Shown: one piece after another, positions 20,048-29,266 of the stretch
Layout of the letters: every line of letters starts with the position of its first letter
Numbering within the stretch: position 1 is the first letter of the stretch
Assembly (NCBI RefSeq): GCF_000332495.1
Contig: NZ_AOGW02000018.1
Location: 126,501 to 190,500 of the forward strand
DNA: 64,000 bases
Direction of reading: 5' to 3'
DNA from: Leptospira terpstrae serovar Hualin str. LT 11-33 = ATCC 700639
GTDB lineage: Bacteria > Spirochaetota > Leptospiria > Leptospirales > Leptospiraceae
The notes under the pieces: generated by a model
What the model was told of the DNA's origin: nothing
Seen by the model: the letters and a program-made list of their open reading frames with translations, nothing else
Databases searched by the model: none
Program-made: the position numbers and the translations under genes

Positions 20048-22204
20048 ATGACTTTAGTCGCTGATAAATCCATTTTGTTAGTTGAAGATGAAGCACTTCT
20101 CGCCATGTTTGAGAAAAACCAATTGGAGCAGGGTGGTTATGTTGTGACCCATGTTACCAATGGGGAAAATGCTATCCAACTCATTATCCTTGAAGGTAAA
20201 CCTTTTGATCTCATTCTTATGGACATAGATCTAGGTCGTGGCCTAGATGGAACTCAAACCGCTACAGAAATATTGAATCATAAAGAAATCCCGGTAGTAT
20301 TTCTTTCTTCCCATACAGAAAGAGATATAGTTAAAAAAACAGAAACCATCACATCGTACGGATATGTAGTAAAAAACTCTGGGTTTACTGTCCTCGATGC
20401 TTCTATCAAGATGGCCTTCAAACTTTTTGAAGCAAACGAACTGACTAAAAGTAAAAAAGAACATCTCGAAACAGTATTGCAGTCGATAGGCGATGGAGTC
20501 ATCGCAACTGATAGCGATGGAAAAGTCATTCGTATGAATCCAATTGCCGAAAAATTAACAGGCTGGGCACATGATGAAGCAGTTGGACTTACCATAAGCG
20601 ATGTATTCAAAATTGTGAATGTCAAAACCCGTAGTTTGGTAGAAAATCCAGTTGATATTGTTTTACGAACCAACTCTATTGTTGGACTTGCCAATCATAC
20701 AGTTTTACTTTCTAAAGATGGATGTGAATATCAGATCTCTGATTCAGGATCACCCATCAAAGACCTTAATGGTGATACTAGAGGAGTAGTGTTAGTCTTT
20801 CGAGATATCACTGCAGAATACAATGTTCAAAGTCAAATCGCAAAACAAGCCAATATGTTAAATAATGTTTTGGATGCCGTCATTGGTACAGATTTTAATC
20901 ATAAAATCAATTATTGGAACAAAGCTGCCGAAAAAATTTATATTTGGAAAGCAGAAGAAGTGATAGGAAAATCCGTTTTAGAGGTTTTAAAAACAGATTA
21001 TCTACAACTGACTAGCGATCAAGTGATCGAAAAAGTCAACTTAGAAGGCAGTTTCATTGGTGAAGTCATTCAATTTGCAAAGGATGGAAGTATCCGCAAT
21101 ATCGAAGTCAACCAAGTACTTTTGAATGATGAAAGTGATTTGCCAATCGGTTATATTGCAGTTGGAAGAGATATCTCTGACAGATTAAATGCTATGAAAC
21201 AAGTCCGGGAATCGGAAGCTAAACTCACACAAATCATTGAATCTGCGATGGATGCAATCATTAGTATTGATCAATCCAAAAGAATCATTCTCTTCAATGG
21301 AGCTGCCGAAAAAATGTTTGGATACCAGTCTACGGATATTATTGGCCAAGGATTGGATCGTTTGATTCCGATGGATTTTCGTAGTCAACATGACAGCCAC
21401 ATTGATTCCTTTTCTAAAACAGGAGTGAGCCGTAGAGCCATGGGTGCTCTTGGCCAGATACGTGGTCTTCGTGCAAACGGGGAAGAATTCCCAATTGAAG
21501 CATCTATTTCTCAAATTTCTGTTAAGGGAGAAAAATTATATACTGTAATCCTAAGAGATGTAAGTGTTCGTAATCTTTCTGAATCTAAAATTCAAAAGTT
21601 ATTACATGAAAAAGAAAACATTCTCAAAGAGATTCACCATCGTGTAAAAAATAATATGAGTTCCATCTTTACCTTGTTAACTCTTCAGGCAAGGTCTCAA
21701 ACAGAAACGTCCATTCAGACGATACTCTATGAGGCAGCCGGCCGAGTGAAAAGTATGATTGTTCTATATGATAAACTATATCATTCCGAAACTGACAATA
21801 CAGTATCCTTACAAGATTATTTCCCCGCTATTTTTAACGAAATTGTAAGTATCTTTCCCAAAAACGTAGAATTGAAAATGGAAATCCTCGAAGAACCAAT
21901 AGAATTAAGTGCAAAACTCCTTTCTTCTTTAGGTATCATTCTGAACGAACTCATTACCAATTCAATGAAACATGCATTCAATGATATAACAAATGCAGAA
22001 ATTAGTTTAAAAATATTCCGTGAAGGTAAAAAACTATATTTAGAATACGCTGACAATGGAGTGGGAATTCCTGATTCCATTTCATTTGAACACTCGCCTG
22101 GGTTTGGCCTTCAATTGATTGGTATGTTAGTAGATCAAATCGAAGGTAAAATTAGCATCGTTAGAAATCCATTGTCAAAGTTTCTTTTAGAGCTGTCTAT
22201 TTGA
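20048..22204 (+). CDS. Receiver-PAS-PAS-PAS histidine kinase of the HWE/HisKA_2 type
   Basis: A 718-residue soluble kinase. Order: receiver domain (residues 1-125, acceptor Asp in LILMDIDLG), three PAS domains (about 138-260, 270-385, 395-515), then a HisKA_2 phosphorylation site in EIHHRVKNNMSS and a HATPase domain with DNGVGIP. No membrane helices. HWE/HisKA_2 kinases often phosphorylate single-domain regulators in general stress or light responses. ATG 20048 follows AAAGGA by about 7 bp and is preferred to the TTG one codon earlier. Confidence 0.87.
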   Translation: MTLVADKSILLVEDEALLAMFEKNQLEQGGYVVTHVTNGENAIQLIILEGKPFDLILMDIDLGRGLDGTQTATEILNHKEIPVVFLSSHTERDIVKKTETITSYGYVVKNSGFTVLDASIKMAFKLFEANELTKSKKEHLETVLQSIGDGVIATDSDGKVIRMNPIAEKLTGWAHDEAVGLTISDVFKIVNVKTRSLVENPVDIVLRTNSIVGLANHTVLLSKDGCEYQISDSGSPIKDLNGDTRGVVLVFRDITAEYNVQSQIAKQANMLNNVLDAVIGTDFNHKINYWNKAAEKIYIWKAEEVIGKSVLEVLKTDYLQLTSDQVIEKVNLEGSFIGEVIQFAKDGSIRNIEVNQVLLNDESDLPIGYIAVGRDISDRLNAMKQVRESEAKLTQIIESAMDAIISIDQSKRIILFNGAAEKMFGYQSTDIIGQGLDRLIPMDFRSQHDSHIDSFSKTGVSRRAMGALGQIRGLRANGEEFPIEASISQISVKGEKLYTVILRDVSVRNLSESKIQKLLHEKENILKEIHHRVKNNMSSIFTLLTLQARSQTETSIQTILYEAAGRVKSMIVLYDKLYHSETDNTVSLQDYFPAIFNEIVSIFPKNVELKMEILEEPIELSAKLLSSLGIILNELITNSMKHAFNDITNAEISLKIFREGKKLYLEYADNGVGIPDSISFEHSPGFGLQLIGMLVDQIEGKISIVRNPLSKFLLELSI

Positions 22205-22297
22205 TCTATTCTAAGTTAAAATTAAAAATATTTAGATTTTAAGACTGTTCAGTCGAATTCTTGTTTACCAGACTCAGGTGTCGGTTCCTATTCTCAC

Positions 22298-23077
22298 ATG
22301 GGCCAACTCCAATTCTATGTTGTATTATGTTATGCAATCCCAATCCTTGTGATTCTATTTCCTATCGGACTTTCTTTCTCCTATATTTTTAAAATTACTG
22401 GTCTAGATCAATGGTCTAATCGGATTAATAATTACCTCGGTTATTTTTGGTATCGTTCTTTTTTCCTACTCACTGGTAGAACGTTACATTTTGAACAGGG
22501 AGATTGGGATCCCAATGGGAATAATCGTTTTTTAATTTGTAATCATACCAATGCAATGGAAGTACCACTGATTGTTGCATTACCTTATTTGTCGCAATCG
22601 AAAGATGTAAAATTGTCTTATTTGGGTGGAGATATCATTCAAAGATATAAAATCATTCCTCTGATGATGCACAAAACCATAGTAGAAGCAGTTATTTATT
22701 CTGAAAGAAAACCCAATTTCAGAAACTTCAAAACAGATGTTCTGAAAGTATTAAAAACAAGGTCAATATTTCTATATCCTGAAGGTGAAAGAACTTTTAC
22801 TGAAGAAATTAAACCATTCCAAACCGGGGTTATGAAAATTGCTTATAAATTTAATGTGGATTTAGATGTTTTTGTTGTGAGTGGGATGATGGGTTATTCT
22901 GATTTAAAAGAATATTCTCATTTAAAAAAATCTAAAACAGTATATTTCCATTTTTGCGGATCTATCAAAGCTAAAGATTATTCTACTTTTGAATCTTATT
23001 TGGCAGCAGCAGAAACTCTTATGAAAGATAAAAAAAAGGAAATAGAAGCAATTGAAAAGTCAGCCGTTACTGTGTAA
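22298..23077 (+). CDS. PlsC-like 1-acylglycerol-3-phosphate acyltransferase family protein
   Basis: A 259-residue LPLAT-family protein with one or two N-terminal membrane helices. The catalytic block I reads NHTNAMEVP, so the usual H-x4-D is H-x4-E. Block III is LYPEGERTF, close to the family FPEGTRS. It should transfer an acyl chain to lysophospholipid or a related acceptor at the inner membrane. The exact acceptor is not clear because of the altered block I. It is monocistronic, convergent with the SRPBCC gene. Confidence 0.72.
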   Translation: MGQLQFYVVLCYAIPILVILFPIGLSFSYIFKITGLDQWSNRINNYLGYFWYRSFFLLTGRTLHFEQGDWDPNGNNRFLICNHTNAMEVPLIVALPYLSQSKDVKLSYLGGDIIQRYKIIPLMMHKTIVEAVIYSERKPNFRNFKTDVLKVLKTRSIFLYPEGERTFTEEIKPFQTGVMKIAYKFNVDLDVFVVSGMMGYSDLKEYSHLKKSKTVYFHFCGSIKAKDYSTFESYLAAAETLMKDKKKEIEAIEKSAVTV

Positions 23078-23101
23078 CGGCCTCATTCGTTTCTATCATT
23101 T

Positions 23102-23590
23102 TTATTTTGGTAAGGTTTTTGTATAGGCTACAAGTTGATCGAGAGCTGTACCCCATCCATCCATAAATCCCATTTCCTCATGTTGTTTTTTTGTTTCCGG
23201 GTCTTTATGTATTGCCACGGCCTTATACTTTGTAGCAGTACCTAAACTTTCCATTGTGACAAAGGCAGTCATAAAACTATTGCCCGATGGTCTATAACCA
23301 GAAATTAAACTATCAGTAAAAACTAATTTTTTTAATGGAACCACTTCCAAAAAACATCCGTTATTTGGAAAATCCTTCCCTTCTGGAGACTGCATTAAAG
23401 TGTAAAACTCTCCGCCAGGTTTTAGATCAATCCTACAATCAATGGTTTTCCATGGAGCTGGAGTAAACCAATGCATTAGCTGTTCTGGCTTTGTCCAAGC
23501 ATCCCATACCAATTCCACTGGAACTTCTACTATTCTTTCCAACACCAAGTCCAATTCGGGATTGAATGTTTCTTTCGATTCTTTGCTCAT
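23102..23590 (-). CDS. SRPBCC/AHSA1-domain protein
   Basis: A 162-residue START-like protein. The AHSA1 motif is visible: [15 protein letters not shown] near residues 26-40 and [11 protein letters not shown]. These proteins bind hydrophobic ligands or act as co-chaperone-like factors; function is rarely known. Start ATG 23590 overlaps the ArsR stop in an ATGA junction and has AAAGGGGA upstream, so I prefer it to an upstream in-frame start at 23674 that would lie within the ArsR gene. Coupling of an SRPBCC gene to an ArsR repressor is a very common bacterial pair. Confidence 0.85.
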   Translation of the reverse strand: MSKESKETFNPELDLVLERIVEVPVELVWDAWTKPEQLMHWFTPAPWKTIDCRIDLKPGGEFYTLMQSPEGKDFPNNGCFLEVVPLKKLVFTDSLISGYRPSGNSFMTAFVTMESLGTATKYKAVAIHKDPETKKQHEEMGFMDGWGTALDQLVAYTKTLPK

Positions 23591-23925
23591 ATTTTTTTCC
23601 CCTTTGTTTTTAATAAGAATGAGTCCAGTTGGTTTAGCCTTGTTTCCCACAACGACTTTTGCGCCTGTAGCCAAGAATCCATAACTGAAAATGGATTTTG
23701 GTTCAAATAACAGATTCGCACCCTACCTACTTTTTCGGTATAGATCAGTTGTGAAGATTCCAAAATCTCTAAATGTTGCATAAAGGAAGGCATTGCCATA
23801 GAGAAAGGGGAAGCTAAATCGCTAACACTGGCAGGACCAATGCCTAGCCGTTCAATGACCTGTCGCCTTGTCGGATCAGACAGGGCTTGCAAAATCACAT
23901 CTATACTGTAGGTTCTTTTGACCAT
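23587..23925 (-). CDS. ArsR-family repressor
   Basis: A 112-residue winged helix-turn-helix regulator. [17 protein letters not shown] and the recognition region near [24 protein letters not shown] are typical. There is no CxC or ELCV(C)D metal site, so it is unlikely to be a classical metal sensor. It probably represses its own two-gene operon with the SRPBCC protein through the dyad at 23947-23972. Its ATG lies six bases after the predicted -10 box, so translation should start from a leaderless transcript. Confidence 0.87.
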   Translation of the reverse strand: MVKRTYSIDVILQALSDPTRRQVIERLGIGPASVSDLASPFSMAMPSFMQHLEILESSQLIYTEKVGRVRICYLNQNPFSVMDSWLQAQKSLWETRLNQLDSFLLKTKGKKI

Positions 23926-23931
23926 ATGGGC

Positions 23932-23972
23932 ATTGTATCAGATTTTATTACTTAGGTCAACACCTAAGTAAT
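23932..23972 (-). promoter_or_regulatory. ArsR operon promoter and 26-bp operator dyad
   Basis: ATTACTTAGGT and ACCTAAGTAAT form a perfect 11-bp inverted repeat with a 4-bp spacer (23947-23957 with 23962-23972). On the minus strand TTGACC (23960-23955) and TACAAT (23937-23932) are spaced by exactly 17 bp, so the operator covers the -35 box. Repression by ArsR is inference; the promoter and dyad are seen. Confidence 0.82.
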
Positions 23973-24041
23973 GGCATTTTTTGGTTTTGAAAAGATAGTT
24001 TTCTTGGTGAATTGATTCCATATGATGGGAAAGGAAAGATG

Positions 24042-25337
24042 ATGGAAAATTCCTATCCCAAACGCAAGAAAGTTAGTTTAGAATTACTCAACCTTTCCAA
24101 CCCCTTCTTTCGTATTTTAAAATGGTCAGTCATTCTGGGCTTTATTTCTCTCGTAGTGGGTTCTGCATCTGCTTTCTTTTTACTGGCACTGGAAAAAGTA
24201 ACTCAGTTTCGAGACTCGAATTTTTGGATCGTGTATTTTCTTCCACTGGCAGGAATTTTTATAGGATGGTTATATTTTTATTACGGGAAAAACGTTACTA
24301 AGGGAAACAATCTACTTTTAGAAGAAATTCATTCTCCCACTTCCATCATCCCAATTCGTATGGCTCCTTTTGTTTTTTTCGGAACTATAGTGACCCATCT
24401 GTTTGGTGGATCTGCCGGGAGAGAAGGGACGGCTGTCCAAATGGGAGGATCTATTGCTCACCAATTGGTTCGGTTTGTACCATTAACTTCGAAAGAACAA
24501 CAAACGTTGATTATACTGGGGATGAGTGCTGGATTTGCATCCGTATTCGGAACTCCCATTGCTGCCGCAATTTTTTCAAACGAAGTGATTCGGATTGGAA
24601 CATATCGTTGGAAACTAATTTTCCCTTCCTTAGTTACTGCATACCTAGCACATTTAGTATGTCTTGAATGGGGAGTGAGTCATTCGCATTATCCAAATAT
24701 TCCATTGGAAATTACAAATACAGCTATCTGTTGTTTGGTTGTGATTTCTATATTTTCTGGATGGGTTGCTAAGTTATTTACTTTGTTTATTCATAAAGTT
24801 ACAGAATTACATTCTGCCTTCATCCATTATCCACCGTTTCGGCCTTTGTTTGGTGGTATCATCCTTGTTGTTTTATTTGGATTCGGATTCAGCCCAGTGT
24901 ATTTTGGTTTGGGACTACCTACCATCCAAGCAGCCTTCGTAGAGCTTTTGCCATGGGAGACTTTTCTTTTAAAGTTAATCCTGACGACCATAACTATTGG
25001 CTCCGGTTTTAAAGGAGGAGAAGTGACTCCTTTGTTTTTTATTGGTGCTAGTTTGGGAAATGTTTTTGGTTATTTTGATCCAGGTCACCTTATGTTGTTT
25101 GTTGGAGTTGGATTTATTTCGGTCTTTGCAGGAGCCAGTAATACACCTATTGCTTCTGCCATAATGGGAATGGAATTGTTCGGCTGGGAATCGGGAATCA
25201 TATTCTTTCTCACTTCACAAATTGCCTATATCAGTTCTGGACATAGCAGTATTTACTCCTCTCAAATAATAGGAAGTGCGAAATTTTTTAGTCCGACTGC
25301 CCACGTTGGGAAAAAAATTTCAGAACTTAAGAAATAG
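24042..25337 (+). CDS. CLC-family antiporter, probably CLC-F fluoride/proton type
   Basis: A 431-residue integral membrane protein of the CLC family with about ten helices. The gating glutamate lies in SAGREGTAVQMGG. Where chloride CLCs have GSGIP, this protein has KGNNLL, and it carries RMAPFVFFGT; both features are those of the CLC-F clade that expels fluoride. GSGFKGGEVTPLF is the second anion-site loop. I saw no fluoride riboswitch in the 70 bp upstream. Start is ATG 24042 or 24039 after AAAGGA; an in-frame TTG at 24012 is less likely. Chloride transport remains the alternative. Confidence 0.78.
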   Translation: MENSYPKRKKVSLELLNLSNPFFRILKWSVILGFISLVVGSASAFFLLALEKVTQFRDSNFWIVYFLPLAGIFIGWLYFYYGKNVTKGNNLLLEEIHSPTSIIPIRMAPFVFFGTIVTHLFGGSAGREGTAVQMGGSIAHQLVRFVPLTSKEQQTLIILGMSAGFASVFGTPIAAAIFSNEVIRIGTYRWKLIFPSLVTAYLAHLVCLEWGVSHSHYPNIPLEITNTAICCLVVISIFSGWVAKLFTLFIHKVTELHSAFIHYPPFRPLFGGIILVVLFGFGFSPVYFGLGLPTIQAAFVELLPWETFLLKLILTTITIGSGFKGGEVTPLFFIGASLGNVFGYFDPGHLMLFVGVGFISVFAGASNTPIASAIMGMELFGWESGIIFFLTSQIAYISSGHSSIYSSQIIGSAKFFSPTAHVGKKISELKK

Positions 25338-25612
25338 TTTTATCGTTTTTACTTGTCATTTCTAGTGTTTCAGTTTTCTTTTCCTACAGATTGAGATTTG
25401 GTTAGCTTTCTTTTTTTCGTTATAGTTTTGTCGAAGAACTCTTGTTTATTGGCAAAATTTTGTCTGACTTGGTTACATTTTTGTATCAATTTTCAGCGGA
25501 ACTAGGCAAAATCCAATTTAATTCTCTAAAAAAAAGATTTTGTTTTTACAAATTTGAAAATGGAGTTACTCTGAATTGTTTCTTCTATTACGGGGATCAA
25601 TTGGAAAAAAAT
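25338..25612. other. Intergenic region before the FecR lipoprotein gene
   Basis: About 275 bp, AT-rich and T-rich on the plus strand. It must hold the promoter of the FecR gene. An open frame from 25442 runs into the gene but shows no signal or domain, so I treat it as leader. I see no clear terminator for the CLC gene. Confidence 0.4.
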
Positions 25613-26746
25613 ATGAAAACTAAAATTACACTACTTACCATCTTCCTATTATCATTACAATGCAATTGGTTCCAGTTTGGTTCCAATCAAACAAAAGACC
25701 AGACTGCAGGTGCCGTTGTCACTTTTCTACAGGGGAATATCACAATTACTTCTCAAGGAAAGGAATCCAAAGCAAAAATAGGAGACGTGGTTCGTCCTGG
25801 CGACCGAGTTCTTACCAAATTGGGTAGGGTGGATTTACAAACTTTCCGAGGGGAAGTGATCCGTATCAAAGACAATTCCGATGTTTTGTTTCGAGACCTT
25901 TCTGGGGAAAACCATCCGAATACAGACATCCATTTGTGGGCAGGTAACCTCCTCGTAAAATCTGTAAAATTAAAATCTGGACAAAATCTATCAGTATCTT
26001 CTCCGACCATGGTCGCTGGGGTTCGTGGAACGGTTTTTTCTTTTGAATTAGAAAAAGGATCAGTACCAAAAGTAAAAGTCTATGAAGGAGCTGTGGCCGT
26101 TGCTTTTAAAACCTCTCCCAAGTTACTCGAAATCAATGAAGGACTTTCTGTAGAAAATTACAATCGTTTGGTGAAGACATTGGAAGAAAACGAAGTAGTT
26201 TTAGAACCAGGGGAACGATTAGAAGTAAATCCAAATTTAAACGAACTCGTATATTTGATTAATGCAAAAGTGGCTGCCAATGCTCTCACAAACGAACAAT
26301 TAGCTGGATTTAGAGATTTTGATAGTGGTCTATCCAAATCAGAAAGTGTTATTTCTCCTCAAGAAAAAGCGGAAGCAGACACCCTTGTTTCCATCGCTCC
26401 AGAAACTGTCCAAAAACAAATTGAATTTCAAAATTCAAATGGATCAACATCTGCCGTTGCCACGATTGAAAAACAACATGAAGAAAAACGATCAGAAGCT
26501 TTGAATCAAATTGCCTCTGATGCAGAAAAAATTGGTTTAGACAATGAAGAAGAAATTCACAACCATTATAGCGTTTTAGAAACCATCCACAAATCAAATG
26601 GGGATGTACTTTCTGGTGCTGTGGTGGCTCAATTGGGTGATGTTTTTATTGTTCACTCGACAAAAGGTGTGTTTCAGTTGTCTGTCGATGATATCGAATA
26701 CGTAGAGTATAAGAATTTCAAAGTGAATACAAAGGCTAAGAAATAA
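25613..26746 (+). CDS. FecR-domain lipoprotein
   Basis: A 377-residue probable lipoprotein. The signal is MKTKITLLTIFLLSLQC with Cys17 acylated. A FecR domain covers about residues 35-170, with VTFLQGNITI, KIGDVVRPGDRVLT and VAGVRGTVFSFE typical of the fold. The C-terminal half is Glu/Gln rich and helical, ending in a small beta domain. It is not next to a FecI sigma factor or TonB receptor, so it is probably not an iron-signalling FecR but one of the cell-envelope FecR-domain proteins. I chose the ATG at the lipoprotein signal over an upstream in-frame start at 25442. Confidence 0.78.
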   Translation: MKTKITLLTIFLLSLQCNWFQFGSNQTKDQTAGAVVTFLQGNITITSQGKESKAKIGDVVRPGDRVLTKLGRVDLQTFRGEVIRIKDNSDVLFRDLSGENHPNTDIHLWAGNLLVKSVKLKSGQNLSVSSPTMVAGVRGTVFSFELEKGSVPKVKVYEGAVAVAFKTSPKLLEINEGLSVENYNRLVKTLEENEVVLEPGERLEVNPNLNELVYLINAKVAANALTNEQLAGFRDFDSGLSKSESVISPQEKAEADTLVSIAPETVQKQIEFQNSNGSTSAVATIEKQHEEKRSEALNQIASDAEKIGLDNEEEIHNHYSVLETIHKSNGDVLSGAVVAQLGDVFIVHSTKGVFQLSVDDIEYVEYKNFKVNTKAKK

Positions 26747-26815
26747 TTAGGCTAAACCTAAGATATCCTAAAGAAAATTTCATTTTGTTTGAACATAGGT
26801 TTCGAATTTTCCAGG

Positions 26816-26860
26816 GGGATTTGCACGGGCAAATCCCTTAAGGTTTTGTTAAGTTTTTTT
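26816..26860 (+). terminator. Probable terminator with two overlapping hairpins
   Basis: GGGATTTGC and GCAAATCCC (26816-26824 with 26829-26837) form a perfect 9-bp stem. A second stem CTTAA/TTAAG (26837-26841 with 26849-26853) is followed by T7 at 26854-26860. The two share one base, so they could stack or compete. Most likely terminates the FecR transcript. Confidence 0.5.
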
Positions 26861-27131
26861 CAAAAGATAACAGCGATCATGTTACAAGGTTTCTACTAGA
26901 TTCGAGATTGATCCTTTTATCTCTGGAGTTTTTAGCAGGAAGTAATTATGTGACAAATGCTTTTTTTCATCTCTTTCAAACATGAATCCTTAGGTCTTCA
27001 TTAGTAAATCTACCCAAAACATTACTTTATACGCTCGTATCCAAGAATCGATTGTATCTTAAATTCGGATTTCAACCTTTAGAATCGGGAATATATTTAC
27101 AAAAATTTTCAAGAGCCTAAGATCGATCCTT
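26861..27131. other. Intergenic region before the chemoreceptor gene
   Basis: About 270 bp, AT-rich, without an open frame that I would call. It should carry the chemoreceptor promoter; I could not fix one with confidence. Confidence 0.35.
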
Positions 27132-29204
27132 ATGAGTATACGACAAAGGGTCTCTTTATCCATCGCTGGGATTTTATTTATTGGATTTGTTGTTTTAACT
27201 ACCTTTCAAATCTATCGCACCGCTTCAGACCTTAATGCGGAAATCAAAGAAAATTCAAAAATTACTTCTGAAAAATGGTCCTTTGAAATCCAAGAACACT
27301 TAAATGCGATGATGGGTGTGATTCGTGGATTTCGTTTTGCTCTGTTTTATACTTCACCTCCTCGCGAATCAATGATTAGTAGCATGAGAGAAATCTTGGA
27401 ACGTAACGATGATATTTTCGCCATTTGGCTTTGTTATGAACCAAATGCCTATGAAGGGCGAGATTCTGCTTTCATTGGAAAACCAGGCCATGACAAAACA
27501 GGCAGATTCATACCGTATTTACACCATACGGATGATGGAAAAATTAATTTAGAGCCACTAGTGGATTACGATAATCCCAATGGAGCAGGGGATTACTATC
27601 TCCAAGTAAAAAAAACCAACAAAGCAAAAGTTTTTGGACCTTATGAATATTTAGCGGGCGGTAAAAAAATCCAAATGATCTCCCTTGTGGTTCCCATTTA
27701 CCCAAAGGGTAAATTTATGGGAGCTGCTGGAATTGATTTGGATGTAAATACATTACAGGAAAAAATCGGTGACACAAGGCCATTCCGTGGACAAGGTCAT
27801 ATTGCTTTTTTGTCATCTAATGGAACTTATGTGATGTATGGGCAAGACCAAACTAAGTTAGGAAAAAAAATTGAAAACCCTGATCACCTTAAAGTATATT
27901 TAGAAAAATTAAAATTGGGTAAAATGTTTACTATCCAACATGGAGGATACACTCATTATTTTTCACCGTTTCACATTGGAAAGGATCCACAATTTTGGGC
28001 TTTACAAGTAAGTATTCCTGACTCGATTTTCAGTGATCAAATATCGAAAGTAATCCTAAGTTCCACATTAATTTCTATTACCATTTTGATTGTAGTTTTG
28101 TTTTTCTTAAATTTCGTTTTTAAAAAACAAATCAGTTTACGTTTGGAAAAAGCCGTGGAGTTTTCTTCTCAAATTGCTAACGGAAACTTAGCAACGGATG
28201 CAGAAGAAATCAACCAAGATGAAATTGGAAGTTTGTTACATTCAATGAACCGTATGAAAAATAGTTTAGTTTCCATTATCGGTGATATCAAACAAACAGT
28301 CGATAAGTTGGGTCATCAATCCAACAAAATGGCTTCCACTTCACAAAATTTATCGGATACTTCTCAAACCCAAGCATCAGCAGCAGAAGAATCATCTGCA
28401 GCTGTTGAAGAATTGTCTGCTTCTGCGGATAATGTTGGTCAGTCGATGGAAGAAGCCGTTGTAAAAATGAAAGAAATTGACAAATCTGTATTAACTCTTC
28501 GAGAAGAAGTTCAGAATATTAATAAAGAAATGGAATACCTTGCAAAGTTTGCTTCCGAATCTAGAGAACACGCAGTTGTTGGTGAAACTGCAATGAATGA
28601 GTCCACACGTGCGATGGAAGATATTGGTGAAAAGGCTGAACGAATCAGCGAAGTATTGGATATCATTACTGAGATTTCTGAAAAAACTAATTTATTGGCT
28701 TTGAATGCAGCTATTGAAGCCGCTCGAGCGGGAGATGCAGGGCGTGGGTTCGCTGTCGTTGCTGAAGAAATCGGTAAACTAGCATTGCAAACGGGAGCCT
28801 CTGTAAAGGAAATTGGGGATCTTGTGATTTCCACAAACTCTGCAGTAGAAAATGGAAACAAAAAAGTTACTGAAGCTGCACAAGTATTAAATTTACTCAA
28901 TAGCCGTGTGAAAGAATTTGAAACTTCTGCGACTAGAGTACTTGGTTCTGTATTGTTGCAGGAAAATAATGCAAAAGACATTGCAGAGAATTCAAATTTA
29001 CTTACCAATCTAAATTTACAAATTGAAGATGCAGTCTTTGAGCAGAAAAGAGCAACAGAAGAGATTTCCAAAACAATCATCAGTATTTCCAATGGAACTC
29101 AAGATGTAGCTACAGGTTCTGACCAATTAACCATTGTGGCTGCAGAAATTGCTTCACAAGCTTCCTACCTTTCCACTCAAGTGGAAAGGTTTAAGTTAAA
29201 ATAA
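27132..29204 (+). CDS. Methyl-accepting chemotaxis protein with Cache domain
   Basis: A 690-residue chemoreceptor. A transmembrane helix at about residues 8-28 leads into a large periplasmic double-Cache domain (about 35-300), then a second helix (about 307-330), a HAMP domain and a long cytoplasmic signalling coiled coil. The hairpin tip [23 protein letters not shown] is canonical, so it should couple to CheA/CheW. The ligand is unknown; Cache domains mostly bind small organic acids or amino acids. It is monocistronic and ends just before a terminator facing the other way. Confidence 0.92.
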   Translation: MSIRQRVSLSIAGILFIGFVVLTTFQIYRTASDLNAEIKENSKITSEKWSFEIQEHLNAMMGVIRGFRFALFYTSPPRESMISSMREILERNDDIFAIWLCYEPNAYEGRDSAFIGKPGHDKTGRFIPYLHHTDDGKINLEPLVDYDNPNGAGDYYLQVKKTNKAKVFGPYEYLAGGKKIQMISLVVPIYPKGKFMGAAGIDLDVNTLQEKIGDTRPFRGQGHIAFLSSNGTYVMYGQDQTKLGKKIENPDHLKVYLEKLKLGKMFTIQHGGYTHYFSPFHIGKDPQFWALQVSIPDSIFSDQISKVILSSTLISITILIVVLFFLNFVFKKQISLRLEKAVEFSSQIANGNLATDAEEINQDEIGSLLHSMNRMKNSLVSIIGDIKQTVDKLGHQSNKMASTSQNLSDTSQTQASAAEESSAAVEELSASADNVGQSMEEAVVKMKEIDKSVLTLREEVQNINKEMEYLAKFASESREHAVVGETAMNESTRAMEDIGEKAERISEVLDIITEISEKTNLLALNAAIEAARAGDAGRGFAVVAEEIGKLALQTGASVKEIGDLVISTNSAVENGNKKVTEAAQVLNLLNSRVKEFETSATRVLGSVLLQENNAKDIAENSNLLTNLNLQIEDAVFEQKRATEEISKTIISISNGTQDVATGSDQLTIVAAEIASQASYLSTQVERFKLK

Positions 29205-29251
29205 AAAAACGAATATAGAATCAAGGCATATTTCTTTTGCCTTGATTCTAT
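29203..29251 (-). terminator. Terminator of the porin gene
   Basis: A perfect 13-bp stem (29215-29227 with 29239-29251, 11-base loop) is followed on the minus strand by seven T (A7 at 29203-29209). It lies 15 bp past the porin stop and its T-run touches the chemoreceptor stop codon. It may also slow transcripts coming from the other side. Confidence 0.85.
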
Positions 29252-29266
29252 CAAAAACCAATAACT

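Noticed and set aside
23591..23674. Upstream in-frame start of the SRPBCC gene
   Set aside because: It would overlap the ArsR gene by about 90 bp, while ATG 23590 has a strong ribosome site and ATGA coupling.
23973..24041. Fluoride (crcB) riboswitch before the CLC gene
   Set aside because: No match to the conserved GGNGAUGG and pseudoknot elements; the region is short and T-rich.
28511..29092. 193-residue antisense frame in the chemoreceptor
   Set aside because: Typical shadow of a coiled-coil signalling domain; no independent support.
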